Below are positions 17,238 to 25,975 of a stretch of 64,000 nt of DNA, piece after piece. A program made the position numbers and the translations under genes. The DNA is taken from positions 1 through 64,000 of the forward strand of contig QULU01000023.1 of the NCBI GenBank assembly GCA_003481775.1, written 5' to 3'. The stretch comes from Clostridiaceae bacterium OM02-2AC (GTDB lineage: Bacteria; Bacillota_I; Bacilli_A; Erysipelotrichales; Erysipelotrichaceae). The first letter of the stretch is position 1, and each line of letters begins with the position of its first letter. The notes beneath the pieces are model-generated. The model saw nothing but the letters and a program-made list of their open reading frames with translations. It had not been told where the DNA came from and did not search any database.

Positions 17238-17987
17238 TTACTCTGGCACATCTACTGAGTAGCTCAGACAATCGCCTCTTTTATTGCTTTTCAAATCGTT
17301 ATAATACCACATATACATCGTTCTACCATATTCTTCATATTCTATAATCCCATCTGGCTTTTGACCTTCTACTTCTAATGAGTAAATTTCTTTATCATGT
17401 GCATAGCCAAAAACGAATCTGGTATCCGGATAATTTGGATTTAAGTCTTGTTGAATATCACTTATTGTTAAAGATAAATGGATAAATTTTTTGAAGTCTC
17501 CCCCATAAGTGGTATCTGGTGTAGTGGTAGCTGGTGTAGCATTTACAAACGCATATTGTGTACTTTCATTTTCTATCTTTTTTTTGCAGCGTGCAATCAC
17601 AAAACCTTGAACGGGATCGTTATCACTTCCTGCCCGATAGAAAATAGTATCATACTGTTTGCCATTCCATATATGCAATATTTCATCAACATGATTAAGA
17701 AAATCTTCTGGAACAGAAAATTCTTCATTTTCAGCATTCAAAGGAGAATTCAAAATAGCTTCTTCGACAGAACTATAATATATGAGTTCAGAATCCTTTT
17801 TATCGTAATCACTCAAATTGAATTCGACATATGCATTGTCTTTATTGTCATCTTCCGGAACATAAGTATAACGACCATTTTCAATATGGTCATCATAATC
17901 AACAAACAGTCCAATACATATCAGCGCTGCAAAAATCAAAAAAACTATTCCTACAATGATTAGCAATATTTTCAAAAATTTTTTCAT
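17238..17987 (-). CDS. Membrane-anchored extracellular protein, cassette cargo
   Basis: About 249 residues: a single N-terminal membrane anchor (KKFLKILLIIVGIVFLIFAALICIGLF) followed by a large polar domain rich in Asp, Glu and Tyr. The ATG at 17987 sits 8 bases after AGGTGG; a GTG four codons earlier overlaps the ribosome site. Alone in its cassette. Family not recognised; an immunity or envelope-defence role is inferred from setting only. Confidence 0.62.
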   Translation of the reverse strand: MKKFLKILLIIVGIVFLIFAALICIGLFVDYDDHIENGRYTYVPEDDNKDNAYVEFNLSDYDKKDSELIYYSSVEEAILNSPLNAENEEFSVPEDFLNHVDEILHIWNGKQYDTIFYRAGSDNDPVQGFVIARCKKKIENESTQYAFVNATPATTTPDTTYGGDFKKFIHLSLTISDIQQDLNPNYPDTRFVFGYAHDKEIYSLEVEGQKPDGIIEYEEYGRTMYMWYYNDLKSNKRGDCLSYSVDVPE

Positions 17988-18020
17988 ACAAAAGTCCACC
18001 TTCTTGCTTCATTTCAGTAA

Positions 18021-18050
18021 ATTATATCATACCGATATGAACAATTCAAT
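18021..18050 (-). promoter_or_regulatory. Cassette promoter, second type
   Basis: Leftward TTGAAT-17 bp-TATAAT. The spacer TTCATATCGGTATGA resembles the sequence upstream of the IME2 immunity-like gene (TTCATAACGGTATGA, near 52710-52727). Confidence 0.65.
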
Positions 18051-18081
18051 TCACGCTCTATCAAGTAGTTTTTTACTTACC

Positions 18082-18246
18082 TATAACGCACATTTCCGCA
18101 AAATCCATAGTCTCCGATACTTTCCTCACAGGCGATATACAGTCGGAATTCTGTCAGCTCATGAAATAAGAAAAACCGACGCATGATCGCTTTACGCTCA
18201 ATACATCGGTTTCTTCACCTGACCTTAACGGTCATATTCAGTTGTC
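18082..18246 (-). repeat. Cassette repeats C (copy 2) plus B (copy 3)
   Basis: Direct repeat of 17049-17224; border between the cassettes at 17238-17987 and 18274-18843. Confidence 0.87.
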
Positions 18247-18273
18247 TAACATCGTACTGTTATAAAATCTATG

Positions 18274-18843
18274 TCATTTACGATTTTTCTTATGCTGATT
18301 TGCCCAGTAAGATTTTACAGGGATTCTTCTTCTCTCTATATCCTCCATAAATTCTTCTTTGTCAATATTACTATCAATGGTAAATAATTTTTCTCCATTT
18401 ACATATACACGCATAGAACCTTTCTTTCTCTCGCAATAGGTAATGTCTTCAAAGTGAAAAGTTCTCTTTCTGCCAAAAGTTGAACGCCATGTGATTTCAT
18501 CTCCGTTCACTTCCAGTTTCCACATTACCATATTGACTATTCCGCTTATGCCTACTAAAAAAAATATTCCAAATATACAAATGACAAACATATCTTCTTT
18601 TTCCCTAAGACTCATAGCCGTACAACAAGCAAAAAATATTGTACCTACGATAAATGCCACGACAAGGAATTTCTCTGTTTTTATTGTATAATGCGTTCTA
18701 ATTATTCCCTTTTTCTGTTCTTCCTCTCGTTCTTTAGCTCTCTTTTGTTGAAGATTTACAAGATATTTCAAAAGAAGAAGTACAACTAAATAGGGACCTA
18801 TTTGTGTAATTATATTAAAACACATTCGTAAAAAATCATTCAT
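18274..18843 (-). CDS. Three-TM membrane protein with PH-like domain (DUF6560-like)
   Basis: About 189 residues. Three membrane segments (near residues 12-30, 59-78 and 85-107) precede a beta-rich domain (WRSTFGRKRTFHFEDITYCERKKGSMRVYVNGEKLF) typical of bacterial PH-like membrane proteins. The ATG at 18843 follows GGAGGG. It is the first cassette after the transposition genes, with its own promoter block D. Confidence 0.65.
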   Translation of the reverse strand: MNDFLRMCFNIITQIGPYLVVLLLLKYLVNLQQKRAKEREEEQKKGIIRTHYTIKTEKFLVVAFIVGTIFFACCTAMSLREKEDMFVICIFGIFFLVGISGIVNMVMWKLEVNGDEITWRSTFGRKRTFHFEDITYCERKKGSMRVYVNGEKLFTIDSNIDKEEFMEDIERRRIPVKSYWANQHKKNRK

Positions 18844-18920
18844 TTTGCCCTCCATAGTCCCAGATATATAAAAATGATTGTTTGAAATCGAGCATTAAAA
18901 ACCTCAATTTTTCATATTTT

Positions 18921-18950
18921 ATTATACTTCATCAACTTAAAGAATGGAAG
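18921..18950 (-). promoter_or_regulatory. Cassette promoter block D
   Basis: Leftward TTCCAT-17 bp-TATAAT, adjoining repeat C copy 3; drives 18274-18843. Confidence 0.7.
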
Positions 18951-18982
18951 AAAAAATTTTGTGTGCAGAGTTCCTGTTCAAG

Positions 18983-19040
18983 CCTTGTAACGCACATTTC
19001 TGCAAAATCCATAGTCCCCGATACTTTCCTTGCAGACGAT
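18983..19040 (-). repeat. Cassette repeat C, copy 3 (array edge)
   Basis: Matches the first half of 17049-17137, then diverges. It marks where the cassette array meets the transposition genes. Confidence 0.8.
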
Positions 19041-19088
19041 AGGCAACGGTCAAAACATCAGGTCTGCACCTGACATTTTAACCGCATA

Positions 19089-19397
19089 TCAGCCCTGATT
19101 ATCACATTGTCCCTGCTGGCTGTTCAGCCCATGCTTTTTCGCATATTCGCTGGCTTTCTGTCTGCGTTCCTCACTGTAAGGCGGCAGGAAGCGGATAGAC
19201 AGACGGGACTTTGCCAGCTCATAAGAAACACCGCCTTGAACATTGGATTTTTCCAGTCTGCAAAGGTCAGGGTACTTCTTAGCAAAAGCAGCCAACCTCT
19301 TTTTCAATCCGGCGTTGTGGGTGTAGATATTTGCCTTGTCCTCGCCCTCATTAAAGAGAACGATTGTTTCTTTCTCAATCTTCGTAAGTCTCGCCAT
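19089..19397 (-). CDS. Conserved small Tn/ICE protein
   Basis: 102 residues: MARLTKIEKETIVLFNEGEDKANIYTHN... with an RRQKASEYAKKHG tail. I have seen this type in many Firmicutes mobile elements beside recombinase genes but know no function. Overlaps the upstream gene by 23 bases. Confidence 0.65.
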   Translation of the reverse strand: MARLTKIEKETIVLFNEGEDKANIYTHNAGLKKRLAAFAKKYPDLCRLEKSNVQGGVSYELAKSRLSIRFLPPYSEERRQKASEYAKKHGLNSQQGQCDNQG

Positions 19398-19623
19398 AGC
19401 AGCCCTCCCTATGGTTTTTCAACACACGCAGCTTGCAGTAAAAGCAGCGATACCACCTTTCAACACCTTCAGCACTCAGCTTAACGGAAAGCATATAAAA
19501 CAGCTTCTTCGCCACTGGATCGGGTGCAAGGGCAGCTACCATACGCAAACGCTCGACAGTTGCTTTCAGGTTCGGACAGCCAAAGGCATAAAGGGCTTCC
19601 ATTTCATTCCGGTTCATCTTCAT
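19375..19623 (-). CDS. Conserved small Tn/ICE protein
   Basis: About 82 residues, ATG at 19623 after AAGGAGG. Contains MNRNEMEALYAFGCPNL...TVERLRMVAAL and a late CFYCKLRVL. It is coupled to 19089-19397. A role in control of transposition or transfer is possible from position only. Confidence 0.6.
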   Translation of the reverse strand: MKMNRNEMEALYAFGCPNLKATVERLRMVAALAPDPVAKKLFYMLSVKLSAEGVERWYRCFYCKLRVLKNHREGCYGETYED

Positions 19624-19655
19624 TGTGTTTTCCTCCTTAAAGTTTGATAAATGAA

Positions 19656-19692
19656 AAGCGACAGACACTTCATAAGGAAATACCTGTCGCTT
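19656..19692 (-). terminator. Terminator after tnpV
   Basis: Perfect 9-bp stem AAGCGACAG / CTGTCGCTT followed by TTC on the leftward strand; separates tnpX-tnpV from downstream genes. Confidence 0.75.
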
Positions 19693-19732
19693 CGTTTACG
19701 ATATAAATTTGTTGGTTTTGGACTTGATAAAA

Positions 19733-20116
19733 TCAGCAGTAAATCATTTCCTGTCTGATGATTTCTTCGGCTCGGTTACGAATAGAGTTCATGGACTGTA
19801 CCCACAACATCTGATTGTCTGCTTTCATGGTTTCGGTCACACCCTCGGCTTGTTTCATCTGCTCAATGATAAGGCTGCATCTTTCCGTTGCCTGTTCGTC
19901 CAGGTCAGCAAGGTAAGTATGCAGTTCGCCGGATAAACAGAGGGCAGAGAACCTTGTAGGGCGGTACTGCTCCAAATATGTCCTGTGCAGTCTGCCCCAC
20001 ATACCGATAGGGCGGTGTTCCTCCGGTAGCTTCAAGTCCGGCACATAGTAATCGCCCACAAGAACATAGTCCAGACCGTTGCTTTTGTCATGGATTCGTG
20101 ATTTCAATTCTGTCAT
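19733..20116 (-). CDS. tnpV: TnpV-family transposon protein (IME1)
   Basis: 127 residues: LDYVLVGDYYVPDLKLPEEHRPIGMWGRLHRTYLEQYRP is the TnpV signature. It overlaps the tnpX stop by 4 bases (ATGA) and is translated with it. IME2 has a clear homologue (52717-53094). TnpV accompanies TnpX in Tn4451; its action is undetermined. Confidence 0.88.
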   Translation of the reverse strand: MTELKSRIHDKSNGLDYVLVGDYYVPDLKLPEEHRPIGMWGRLHRTYLEQYRPTRFSALCLSGELHTYLADLDEQATERCSLIIEQMKQAEGVTETMKADNQMLWVQSMNSIRNRAEEIIRQEMIYC

Positions 20117-22035
20117 GCTATTTTTTCTCCTTTCACTTTTTGCCGATTTGATTTGCTTGTGGCGTTCTGTTCAACACACACATTGCTATCAGAACTTTTT
20201 TCTTCTGCTATACGCTCATGCTCCGCAAATTCTTTTGATTTCTCACGAATCTTTTTCATATACTTACGATTGGATTCTCGTTTTCTGCGAAGTCGTTCCG
20301 CCTCTTTTTCAGCAGCAATCCTTTCTTCCTCTGTTGGTTCATGCTGCTCCACAGGTACTTGAAATTGCCCGACATAGTTAAGATATATCTCCACCTCTGT
20401 GGTGCGGTCTGCACCTTTTCCTTGTGGCTCGTGAACCAGAATTTTGTCGATAAATTCATTTATCATGGCAGGAGTAAGTTCTGTAATGTTCTCATACTTT
20501 TTAACCAGCTTTAGAAAACGCTCCACATTATTTTGACCGCCTATAATCCGTTGCATATCAGCGGTGTCAGTCTCAATAATCTTGTTCAGCTCGTTCTGCT
20601 CATTTTCATAATCAGTAAGCATACTCTGAAAAAGCCTGTCCGGCAATCTTCCAATCACATTATCTTCATAGATTTTCCTGATAAGCATATCCAGTTCGTG
20701 AACTCGCTTCTGATTTCTTTCAATGCGGTTTTTTACAGTTTCAGAAACAGCAATATCTTTCATCGCCGATTCTTCTTGCAGAGAATAAACAAACTCCCGC
20801 TCATTCAAAGAAACATAATGGCAAGTCTCCTGTATGGTTTTCAGAATGATGCTTTTAAGTGCTTTTGTTGAAATATGGTGGCAAGTACAATGCCGGTCAT
20901 ATCTCTGACAACCCAGATTATATGTGGAACATTCATAACAATCTGCCGGATTGGAATGACTTGTCCTTTTTTCGCCTTTGGCAGTATAGTATATTCTTTC
21001 TCGCCCTTTCCGCTGCCTGTGATTATACATCGGCGCACCACAATCAGCACAGTAAATCTTTCCGGTCAGAACATTAGGCTCGCCCATAGGATCGGCTTTT
21101 CTTACATTCTGTCTTAACTTTTGAGCAAGCAGCCATGTTTCTTCATCGACAATAGGCTCTTGTGTATCATCAAAAACCACCCAATCTTCCTTGTCTGCCC
21201 TTTTCGTCTTTTTGTCCTTATAGGAATTTTTGAATGTCCTGAAGTTGACAGTCTTTCCAATATACTCTGGTCGGGCAATCAGAGTAGTAACCTGATTTCC
21301 TCGCCACATATACGGATTTTCTTTGTCATAGTTGCTTGCATGATTTCCAAGTCCCTTTTTTCCAAGATAATAAGACGGTCTTTCTATTTTTTCTTCTGAA
21401 AGTTCTCTTGCTATCTGATAAGGTCCTTTTCCCTCAATAGTCATGCGATAAATTCTGCGGACTACTTCAGCAGCTTCTTCATCAATAATCCAATGGTCGG
21501 GGTTTTCGGGGTCTTTCAAATAGCCGTATGGTGGGATATTACTTGTATGAGCGTTGCCGGAAGAACCTCTGGATTTCAGTACAGCTTTAATTTTCTTACT
21601 TGTGTCCCTGACAAACCACTCATTCATGATATTCAGAAAAGGGGCAAACTCACTGGTTTCTTGACGGTCACTGTCAATACCATTATTGATTGCTATAAAT
21701 CGAACTTCCTTTTCTCTAAACAGAATGTCAGTGAAAAAACCTACTTGCAGATGATCTCTGCCGATTCTGGACATATCTTTGCAGATACAGGCAGTGATTT
21801 CTCCGTTTTTAACACCTTCAACAAGTCTGTTCCATGAAGGTCTGTCAAAAGTCGCTCCACTCCAACCATCATCGGTAAAATGAACAAGATTCGTAAAACC
21901 ATGTTTCATAGCATAATCTTCAAGCATTTGCTTTTGATGAACTATACTGTTACTCTCTCCAGCATTATCATCATCACGAGACAGTCTTTCATACAAAGCA
22001 GTAATGCCATTGCTTCTATCTTTTTTTCTTCTCAT
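20113..22035 (-). CDS. tnpX: Large serine recombinase, TnpX-like
   Basis: 640 residues. The N-terminal resolvase domain has catalytic Ser19 in YERLSRDD and the DMSRIGRD segment; a recombinase domain, a zinc ribbon (CADCGAPMY plus a second Cys-rich stretch) and a C-terminal coiled coil follow. It excises and inserts IME1 at GA sites. Its ATG overlaps the stop of the disrupted topB reading frame as ATGA, downstream of AAGGAG, so integrated IME1 may have its recombinase translated from the topB message. Confidence 0.93.
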   Translation of the reverse strand: MRRKKDRSNGITALYERLSRDDDNAGESNSIVHQKQMLEDYAMKHGFTNLVHFTDDGWSGATFDRPSWNRLVEGVKNGEITACICKDMSRIGRDHLQVGFFTDILFREKEVRFIAINNGIDSDRQETSEFAPFLNIMNEWFVRDTSKKIKAVLKSRGSSGNAHTSNIPPYGYLKDPENPDHWIIDEEAAEVVRRIYRMTIEGKGPYQIARELSEEKIERPSYYLGKKGLGNHASNYDKENPYMWRGNQVTTLIARPEYIGKTVNFRTFKNSYKDKKTKRADKEDWVVFDDTQEPIVDEETWLLAQKLRQNVRKADPMGEPNVLTGKIYCADCGAPMYNHRQRKGRERIYYTAKGEKRTSHSNPADCYECSTYNLGCQRYDRHCTCHHISTKALKSIILKTIQETCHYVSLNEREFVYSLQEESAMKDIAVSETVKNRIERNQKRVHELDMLIRKIYEDNVIGRLPDRLFQSMLTDYENEQNELNKIIETDTADMQRIIGGQNNVERFLKLVKKYENITELTPAMINEFIDKILVHEPQGKGADRTTEVEIYLNYVGQFQVPVEQHEPTEEERIAAEKEAERLRRKRESNRKYMKKIREKSKEFAEHERIAEEKSSDSNVCVEQNATSKSNRQKVKGEKIA

Positions 22036-22084
22036 GCTGAACTCCTTTCTTCAATTCCTATCCACTCCTTACGCTCACAAAATA

Positions 22085-22100
22085 TCACATCCGTATAGTG
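22085..22100. other. IME1 left junction (crossover GA)
   Basis: Leftward strand: topB ...TATACG-GA-TGTGATATTTTG element. The GA is at 22090-22091. Confidence 0.85.
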
Positions 22101-23510
22101 TTTCGGCGGTGAAGTTTTCCCTTCACGGAGACTTGCTGATACAGCTTCAAAAGTCTGTCCTTCCTTCAGCACAGGGAGAGCGGCATCTTCATTTTCTCTG
22201 TGTTCCGTTTCACTCTGCCTGATACTCATACGGTGAATCCGTTCCACCTCTTTCCAGCCGGACTGTAAGATGGTCTTTCCTTTTGCCGTAAAAGTATATC
22301 CCTGGCAGTCTAACATAGCGGTGACCGCTTCAAACCGGTTTGCCTGCGTTGTGGCACAAAGCAGTCTGACGGCAAGCAGGGTAAGCACATCCCGCTCCCC
22401 GGAAGGAAGCTCCGACAGGTCTGTCCGTGCAATCTCCACAGTTGGGATGATGGCATGGTGGTCGGTCACTTTGCTGTCGTCTGTTACCCGGTCAATGTCC
22501 GGCTCTCCGGCGCAGCCTTTTCCAAAGGGCATATTGTCACGCAGCCATAGGATCAGGGAAGCGGCGGTTGCCTGCATGTCCTTCGTCAAATACTGGCTGT
22601 CCGTTCTCGGATAGGTTGCTAGCTTCTTTTCATAGAGAGATTGCACATAATCAAGGGTCTGTTGAGCCGTATAGCCATAAATACGGTTACATTCCCTTTG
22701 CAGAGTTGTAAGGTCATAAAGGCGGGGAGGCTGTATAGTTTTTACCTGCTTTTCCGCAGAACGCACAAAAGCGGAGTTGTGGTCACAGTCCATACGGATT
22801 TTTTCAGCCTCGGATCGTTCCGTCATTTTTTCGCCGGAAGCAGTAAAACCTCCGCAGGTGATTTCCGGCACATAAAAAGGCCTGCTGATGAAGGATTCAA
22901 TATCCGACTCACGCTGTACCAAAAGTGCCAGCGTCGGTGACATAACACGGCCGACATTTAGTGTGACACCATACAGGACAGAAAAAAGCCGGGTGGCATT
23001 GATCCCGATCAGCCAGTCGGCTCCTGCCCGGCATACTGCCGCATCATAGAGTTTATCGTAATCACTGCCGGGACGGAGATGGTCAAAACCCTCACGGATC
23101 GCCGCATCCTCCATACTGGAAATCCAAAGGCGTTCCATAGGCTTATTACATCCGGCATATTCATAGACCAGACGGAAGATCAGTTCTCCTTCACGCCCGG
23201 CATCCGTAGCGCATACCACAGAATCAACCCGTTTGTCCTTCATCAGCCGGCACAAAAGGGCAAGCTGCTTTTTCTTATCCTTTGGAACTTCATATTTCCA
23301 GTTTTCCGGTAGGATCGGAAGGTCCTCATACCGCCATTTGGCGTACTGTTCTTTGTAAGCCTCCGGCTGTGCCAGTTCCAAAAGATGTCCCACGCACCAG
23401 CTCACCAGATAACCGGAACCTTCGAGATAACCGTCTTTTCTTTCCGTTGCGCCTAATACTGCTGCCAGTGACATAGCAACAGAGGGCTTTTCTGCAATCA
23501 CAAGTTTCAA
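22090..23510 (-). pseudogene. topB: 5' part of split topB (DNA topoisomerase III)
   Basis: About 473 native codons from a TTG start after AAGGAGG. It holds the Toprim domain (LVIAEKPSVA at the N-terminus, DAGREGELIF) and the type IA core with the active-site Tyr in KLATYPRTDSQYL. At PPKHYT it runs into IME1 DNA and ends 19 foreign residues later at 22032. The active site is present but the C-terminal GLGTPATRA part and zinc ribbon are missing. Precise excision of IME1 would restore the gene. Confidence 0.93.
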
Positions 23511-23513
23511 TTT

Positions 23514-23639
23514 TTATTCCTCCTTCATAGTTTCAAATTCTTTATCCGCAAGTTTTCCGGTTTGCATAAGACACATCAACATAACGCCGGAAGCCATTCC
23601 TCCGGCAAAGGTAAGGAAATGTGAAATCAGGTTCCACAT
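23514..23639 (-). CDS. DUF3789-like single-pass membrane peptide
   Basis: 41 residues: MWNLISHFLTFAGGMASGVMLMCLMQTGKLADKEF..., one hydrophobic segment then a polar tail, matching the short DUF3789 proteins of Clostridia ICEs. ATG after GGAGGA; its stop is 3 bases before the topB TTG, so they are coupled. Confidence 0.75.
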   Translation of the reverse strand: MWNLISHFLTFAGGMASGVMLMCLMQTGKLADKEFETMKEE

Positions 23640-23671
23640 AAGCATTCCTCCTAAAAATGGGTAAAGAAAAA

Positions 23672-23698
23672 CGCCCACTTCAAAGTGAGCGCATCAAC
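23672..23698 (-). terminator. Terminator after the SLOG gene
   Basis: Stem CGCTCACTT / AAGTGGGCG with a short loop, then TTTTTC on the leftward strand. Confidence 0.75.
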
Positions 23699-23704
23699 AG
23701 GTAT

Positions 23705-24214
23705 CTATTTTGTTTTTGGTTTCAAGTGATCCGGCAGGACGATCTCTCCAACCGGGATTTCCCGCAGTTCCTTTTTCATCCGATGGGTGAAGCGGATCGT
23801 CTTTGCCGTACCGCCGGTTTCCCGTCCGTCATATACAGCGATCACTCGGTCGGAGTGCTCCACCATATAGCGGTTTCTGTGGGAGTAGACGCTTGGGAGA
23901 TATTTTTCCTGTATGACAACAACATCCGCACAAGCCTCCAGCAGTTCACGGGTTCTTGTTTTCTTATTCAGGCTGTCCAGACGTTTGCGGTAAGGGATCA
24001 CTGCGATCAGCTCCAGCGCCGGATTAGTCTGCTTTCTTTCCAACACCAGCTCTGCAAAATACTGATCCACGCCATCTGCAAAGCCACTCATAAAACAGGT
24101 AAATCCATCTGTAACGGCAGCATCGATCTCATGTTCCAAAGCGGCTTTTATTTTGTTGATCTCATTCTGCGGCAAATCCCTGTGTCCGGTAACACAGCAA
24201 GTCTTTCCTTTCAT
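23705..24214 (-). CDS. SLOG (DUF1273/YpsA-like) family protein
   Basis: 169 residues: TCCVTGHRDLP at the start, FMSGFADGVDQYFAELVLE and VIAVYDGRETGGTAKTIRFT form the Rossmann-like nucleotide-binding pattern of SLOG proteins. Members sense or process nucleotides, often in defence or stress settings, and are common in Tn1549-like elements upstream of topB. The role here is unknown. Confidence 0.85.
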   Translation of the reverse strand: MKGKTCCVTGHRDLPQNEINKIKAALEHEIDAAVTDGFTCFMSGFADGVDQYFAELVLERKQTNPALELIAVIPYRKRLDSLNKKTRTRELLEACADVVVIQEKYLPSVYSHRNRYMVEHSDRVIAVYDGRETGGTAKTIRFTHRMKKELREIPVGEIVLPDHLKPKTK

Positions 24215-24363
24215 CGGTCATCCCTCCATCTGATAGGTAAAATTCTTCACTTTTCATATAGTAATAGATTTAATTTAGCAAGTCAACGATAATACCCTTT
24301 TTCCTTTTGCGGATAATAAAGGGGCGTGAGGTACAATCTATTACAGAATGGGAGGTGAAGGCG

Positions 24364-24678
24364 ATGTATGAAGATTTTGTCCCGGAACGATTAGCGAAGC
24401 TGCGGACACAAAAAGGAGTTTCCGCACGCGATATGTCTTTATCGTTAGGTCAGGCAAACAACTACATCAATAATATTGAGAATAAAAAGTCACTTCCCGC
24501 TATGCAGTCTTTTTTCTACATCTGCGAATATCTGGGTGTGACACCGCAGGAATTCTTTGATGAAGGAAATACCTACCCGGAAACCTTAAAGGAATTCATT
24601 GCAGAGGCAAGACAGCTTGATCCTCAATCCATGCAATATATCCTCGGTATTATGAAAGAACTCAATAGCAGAAAGTAA
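24364..24678 (+). CDS. XRE-family transcriptional regulator
   Basis: About 104 residues, one of only two rightward genes. Helix-turn-helix: LAKLRTQKGVSARDMSLSLGQANNYINNIENKKSLP, then FFYICEYLGVTPQEFFD. ATG at 24364 follows GGAGGTG; a start at 24307 has no site. It is divergent from the SLOG-topB genes, so it probably controls that promoter region (24215-24363). Confidence 0.85.
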   Translation: MYEDFVPERLAKLRTQKGVSARDMSLSLGQANNYINNIENKKSLPAMQSFFYICEYLGVTPQEFFDEGNTYPETLKEFIAEARQLDPQSMQYILGIMKELNSRK

Positions 24679-24704
24679 GCGGTCACGGTAATGGCCGCTT
24701 TTTT
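24679..24704 (+). terminator. Terminator of the XRE gene
   Basis: GCGGTCA / TGGCCGC stem (one G-T pair) then TTTTTT, directly after the stop. Confidence 0.88.
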
Positions 24705-24797
24705 CGTGACTTTCTTTATTATATTTTATAATGTTCTCGAAATGTCCGCTCCCTATACCGATAAGTATTCAAAAACTGTTCTCCAAACAGCCTTTTT

Positions 24798-25211
24798 CTA
24801 TTCGCCGGTACTGCCAAAGCTGCCGGTTCCTCGTTCTGTTCCCAGATCGGTTACAAAATCCGCAATGACGATCGGCGTGATCACAAGCTGCCCGATACGG
24901 GCTCCCTTAAAAAGAGACTGCGCCTGATTGCTTACATTGCTGATGATCGCATGGATCTCTCCACGGTAGCCGGAATCCACAGGTGGCAGTTCACAGACCA
25001 GACCTTTTACCGCCATACTGGTACGGGGAAAGATATATCCCGCATACCCATCCGGTATTTCCAGTCCAAAACCAAGAGGAATTTTGGCGATTTCTCCGGG
25101 CTGTAAGGTGCAGTCATAGGGCAGATAAACATCTGCTCCGGCATCATTGCCATGCGGACGGTAAGGACGCTGGTGCTCCGGTACGCCAAAGTCAATCAGT
25201 TTTATTTTCAT
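24798..25211 (-). CDS. dut: dUTP diphosphatase
   Basis: 137 residues from the ATG at 25211 (after AAGGAGG). The trimeric dUTPase motifs are visible: NDAGADVYL (motif 1), PRTSMAVKG (2), PPVDSGYRGEIHAII (3), ARIGQLVI (4) and RGTGSFGSTG (5, C-terminal). It hydrolyses dUTP to dUMP. The ATG overlaps the thyX stop by 4 bases, feeding dUMP to ThyX. Confidence 0.95.
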   Translation of the reverse strand: MKIKLIDFGVPEHQRPYRPHGNDAGADVYLPYDCTLQPGEIAKIPLGFGLEIPDGYAGYIFPRTSMAVKGLVCELPPVDSGYRGEIHAIISNVSNQAQSLFKGARIGQLVITPIVIADFVTDLGTERGTGSFGSTGE

Positions 25212-25975
25212 CGGCAGCCTCCTTCCCAAAGAGCAGGATAGTCTTTTTCTAAAATATCCTCCGGCGTCATATCTGCCTCCAATTTTCGCCCGCAGGTCAT
25301 TTTACCTTCCAGACATCGATCCATCTGACAAAAAGGCCCGGTCAGTGATGGGGCAAACAAAGCAGGGCTTAGTTCATAAAGTTCTTTCCAGACCTTTAGC
25401 AGCACAATCCTTGTTTCATCAGTATTTCTCCGGCATACCCGCTGGCTGATGATATGTTTCCACTGATAAGGGGTGGCGCTGATGAGCAGTACATTCCGTA
25501 ATCCCTGGGGCGTGGCATAGCCGGCCGCATCGTGCCCGCTTCCGGCAGTGCACAGGGCTTCATAACATTTCATGCTTTCATGACAGCTTTTTAAGTACAA
25601 TTCCCGTACCACTGCCGGAGCCGTCATAATAGAATACGGGACAGCGAAATCCGCCTGTCCCGTATAGTTGCTGTACTGCAGCGATGCACTCATAAATTTT
25701 ACTTCGTTCTGGTGGCGGGTGATCTGCGCCAGAAAACGCCTGCTGGCGCCGACAATGGCTACCGTGATCACCGCAAATTTCTGGATGGTAGGATGGGGAA
25801 GCGCCCCCATAGCTGCTACTGTCTGAACGCTGAATGATTTTTCGTAGAGCTCCATCAGGTCGTCCATTGAGGCAATCTTATGTCCCTGCTGGGTAAGTCT
25901 TGCCGCAAAGACCATGTTTTTTTCTGCTTCCGCTACCGCCTGGCAGTTCAAAATTTTTACTTCAATCTGTTTAAT
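25208..25975 (-). CDS. thyX: FAD-dependent thymidylate synthase ThyX
   Basis: About 255 residues. The ThyX region is RRFLAQITRHQNEVKFMSASLQYSNY, with TRHQ in place of the usual RHR, then PYQWKHIISQRVCRRNTDETR. It methylates dUMP to dTMP using folate and FAD. Start problem: a good AGGAGG at 25985-25990 is 9 bases before an ATT codon at 25975 (IKQIEVKIL...), while the first standard codon, TTG at 25951, is 33 bases away. ATT initiation is therefore suggested. It is coupled to dut and the Nmad1-like gene. Confidence 0.85.
   Translation of the reverse strand: MKQIEVKILNCQAVAEAEKNMVFAARLTQQGHKIASMDDLMELYEKSFSVQTVAAMGALPHPTIQKFAVITVAIVGASRRFLAQITRHQNEVKFMSASLQYSNYTGQADFAVPYSIMTAPAVVRELYLKSCHESMKCYEALCTAGSGHDAAGYATPQGLRNVLLISATPYQWKHIISQRVCRRNTDETRIVLLKVWKELYELSPALFAPSLTGPFCQMDRCLEGKMTCGRKLEADMTPEDILEKDYPALWEGGCR

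Larger units (their letters stand above)
10398..22091 (-). mobile_element. IME1: Tn4451-type mobilizable element inside topB
   Basis: About 11.7 kb bounded by GA dinucleotides and carrying TnpX, TnpV, TnpW, a MOBV relaxase, a CHC2 primase and a VirE-type helicase. Removal with one GA restores topB exactly. Tn4451 and relatives use TnpX and a GA crossover, which fits. The element has no mating pore, so transfer would need the surrounding conjugative element. Its cargo is a cassette array of small membrane and immunity-like genes (13017-18843). Confidence 0.92.

Noticed and set aside
12842..19040. CRISPR array as an explanation of the repeats
   Set aside because: Repeats are 60-175 bp, few, contain terminators and promoters, and the spacing holds whole genes; no Cas genes are present.
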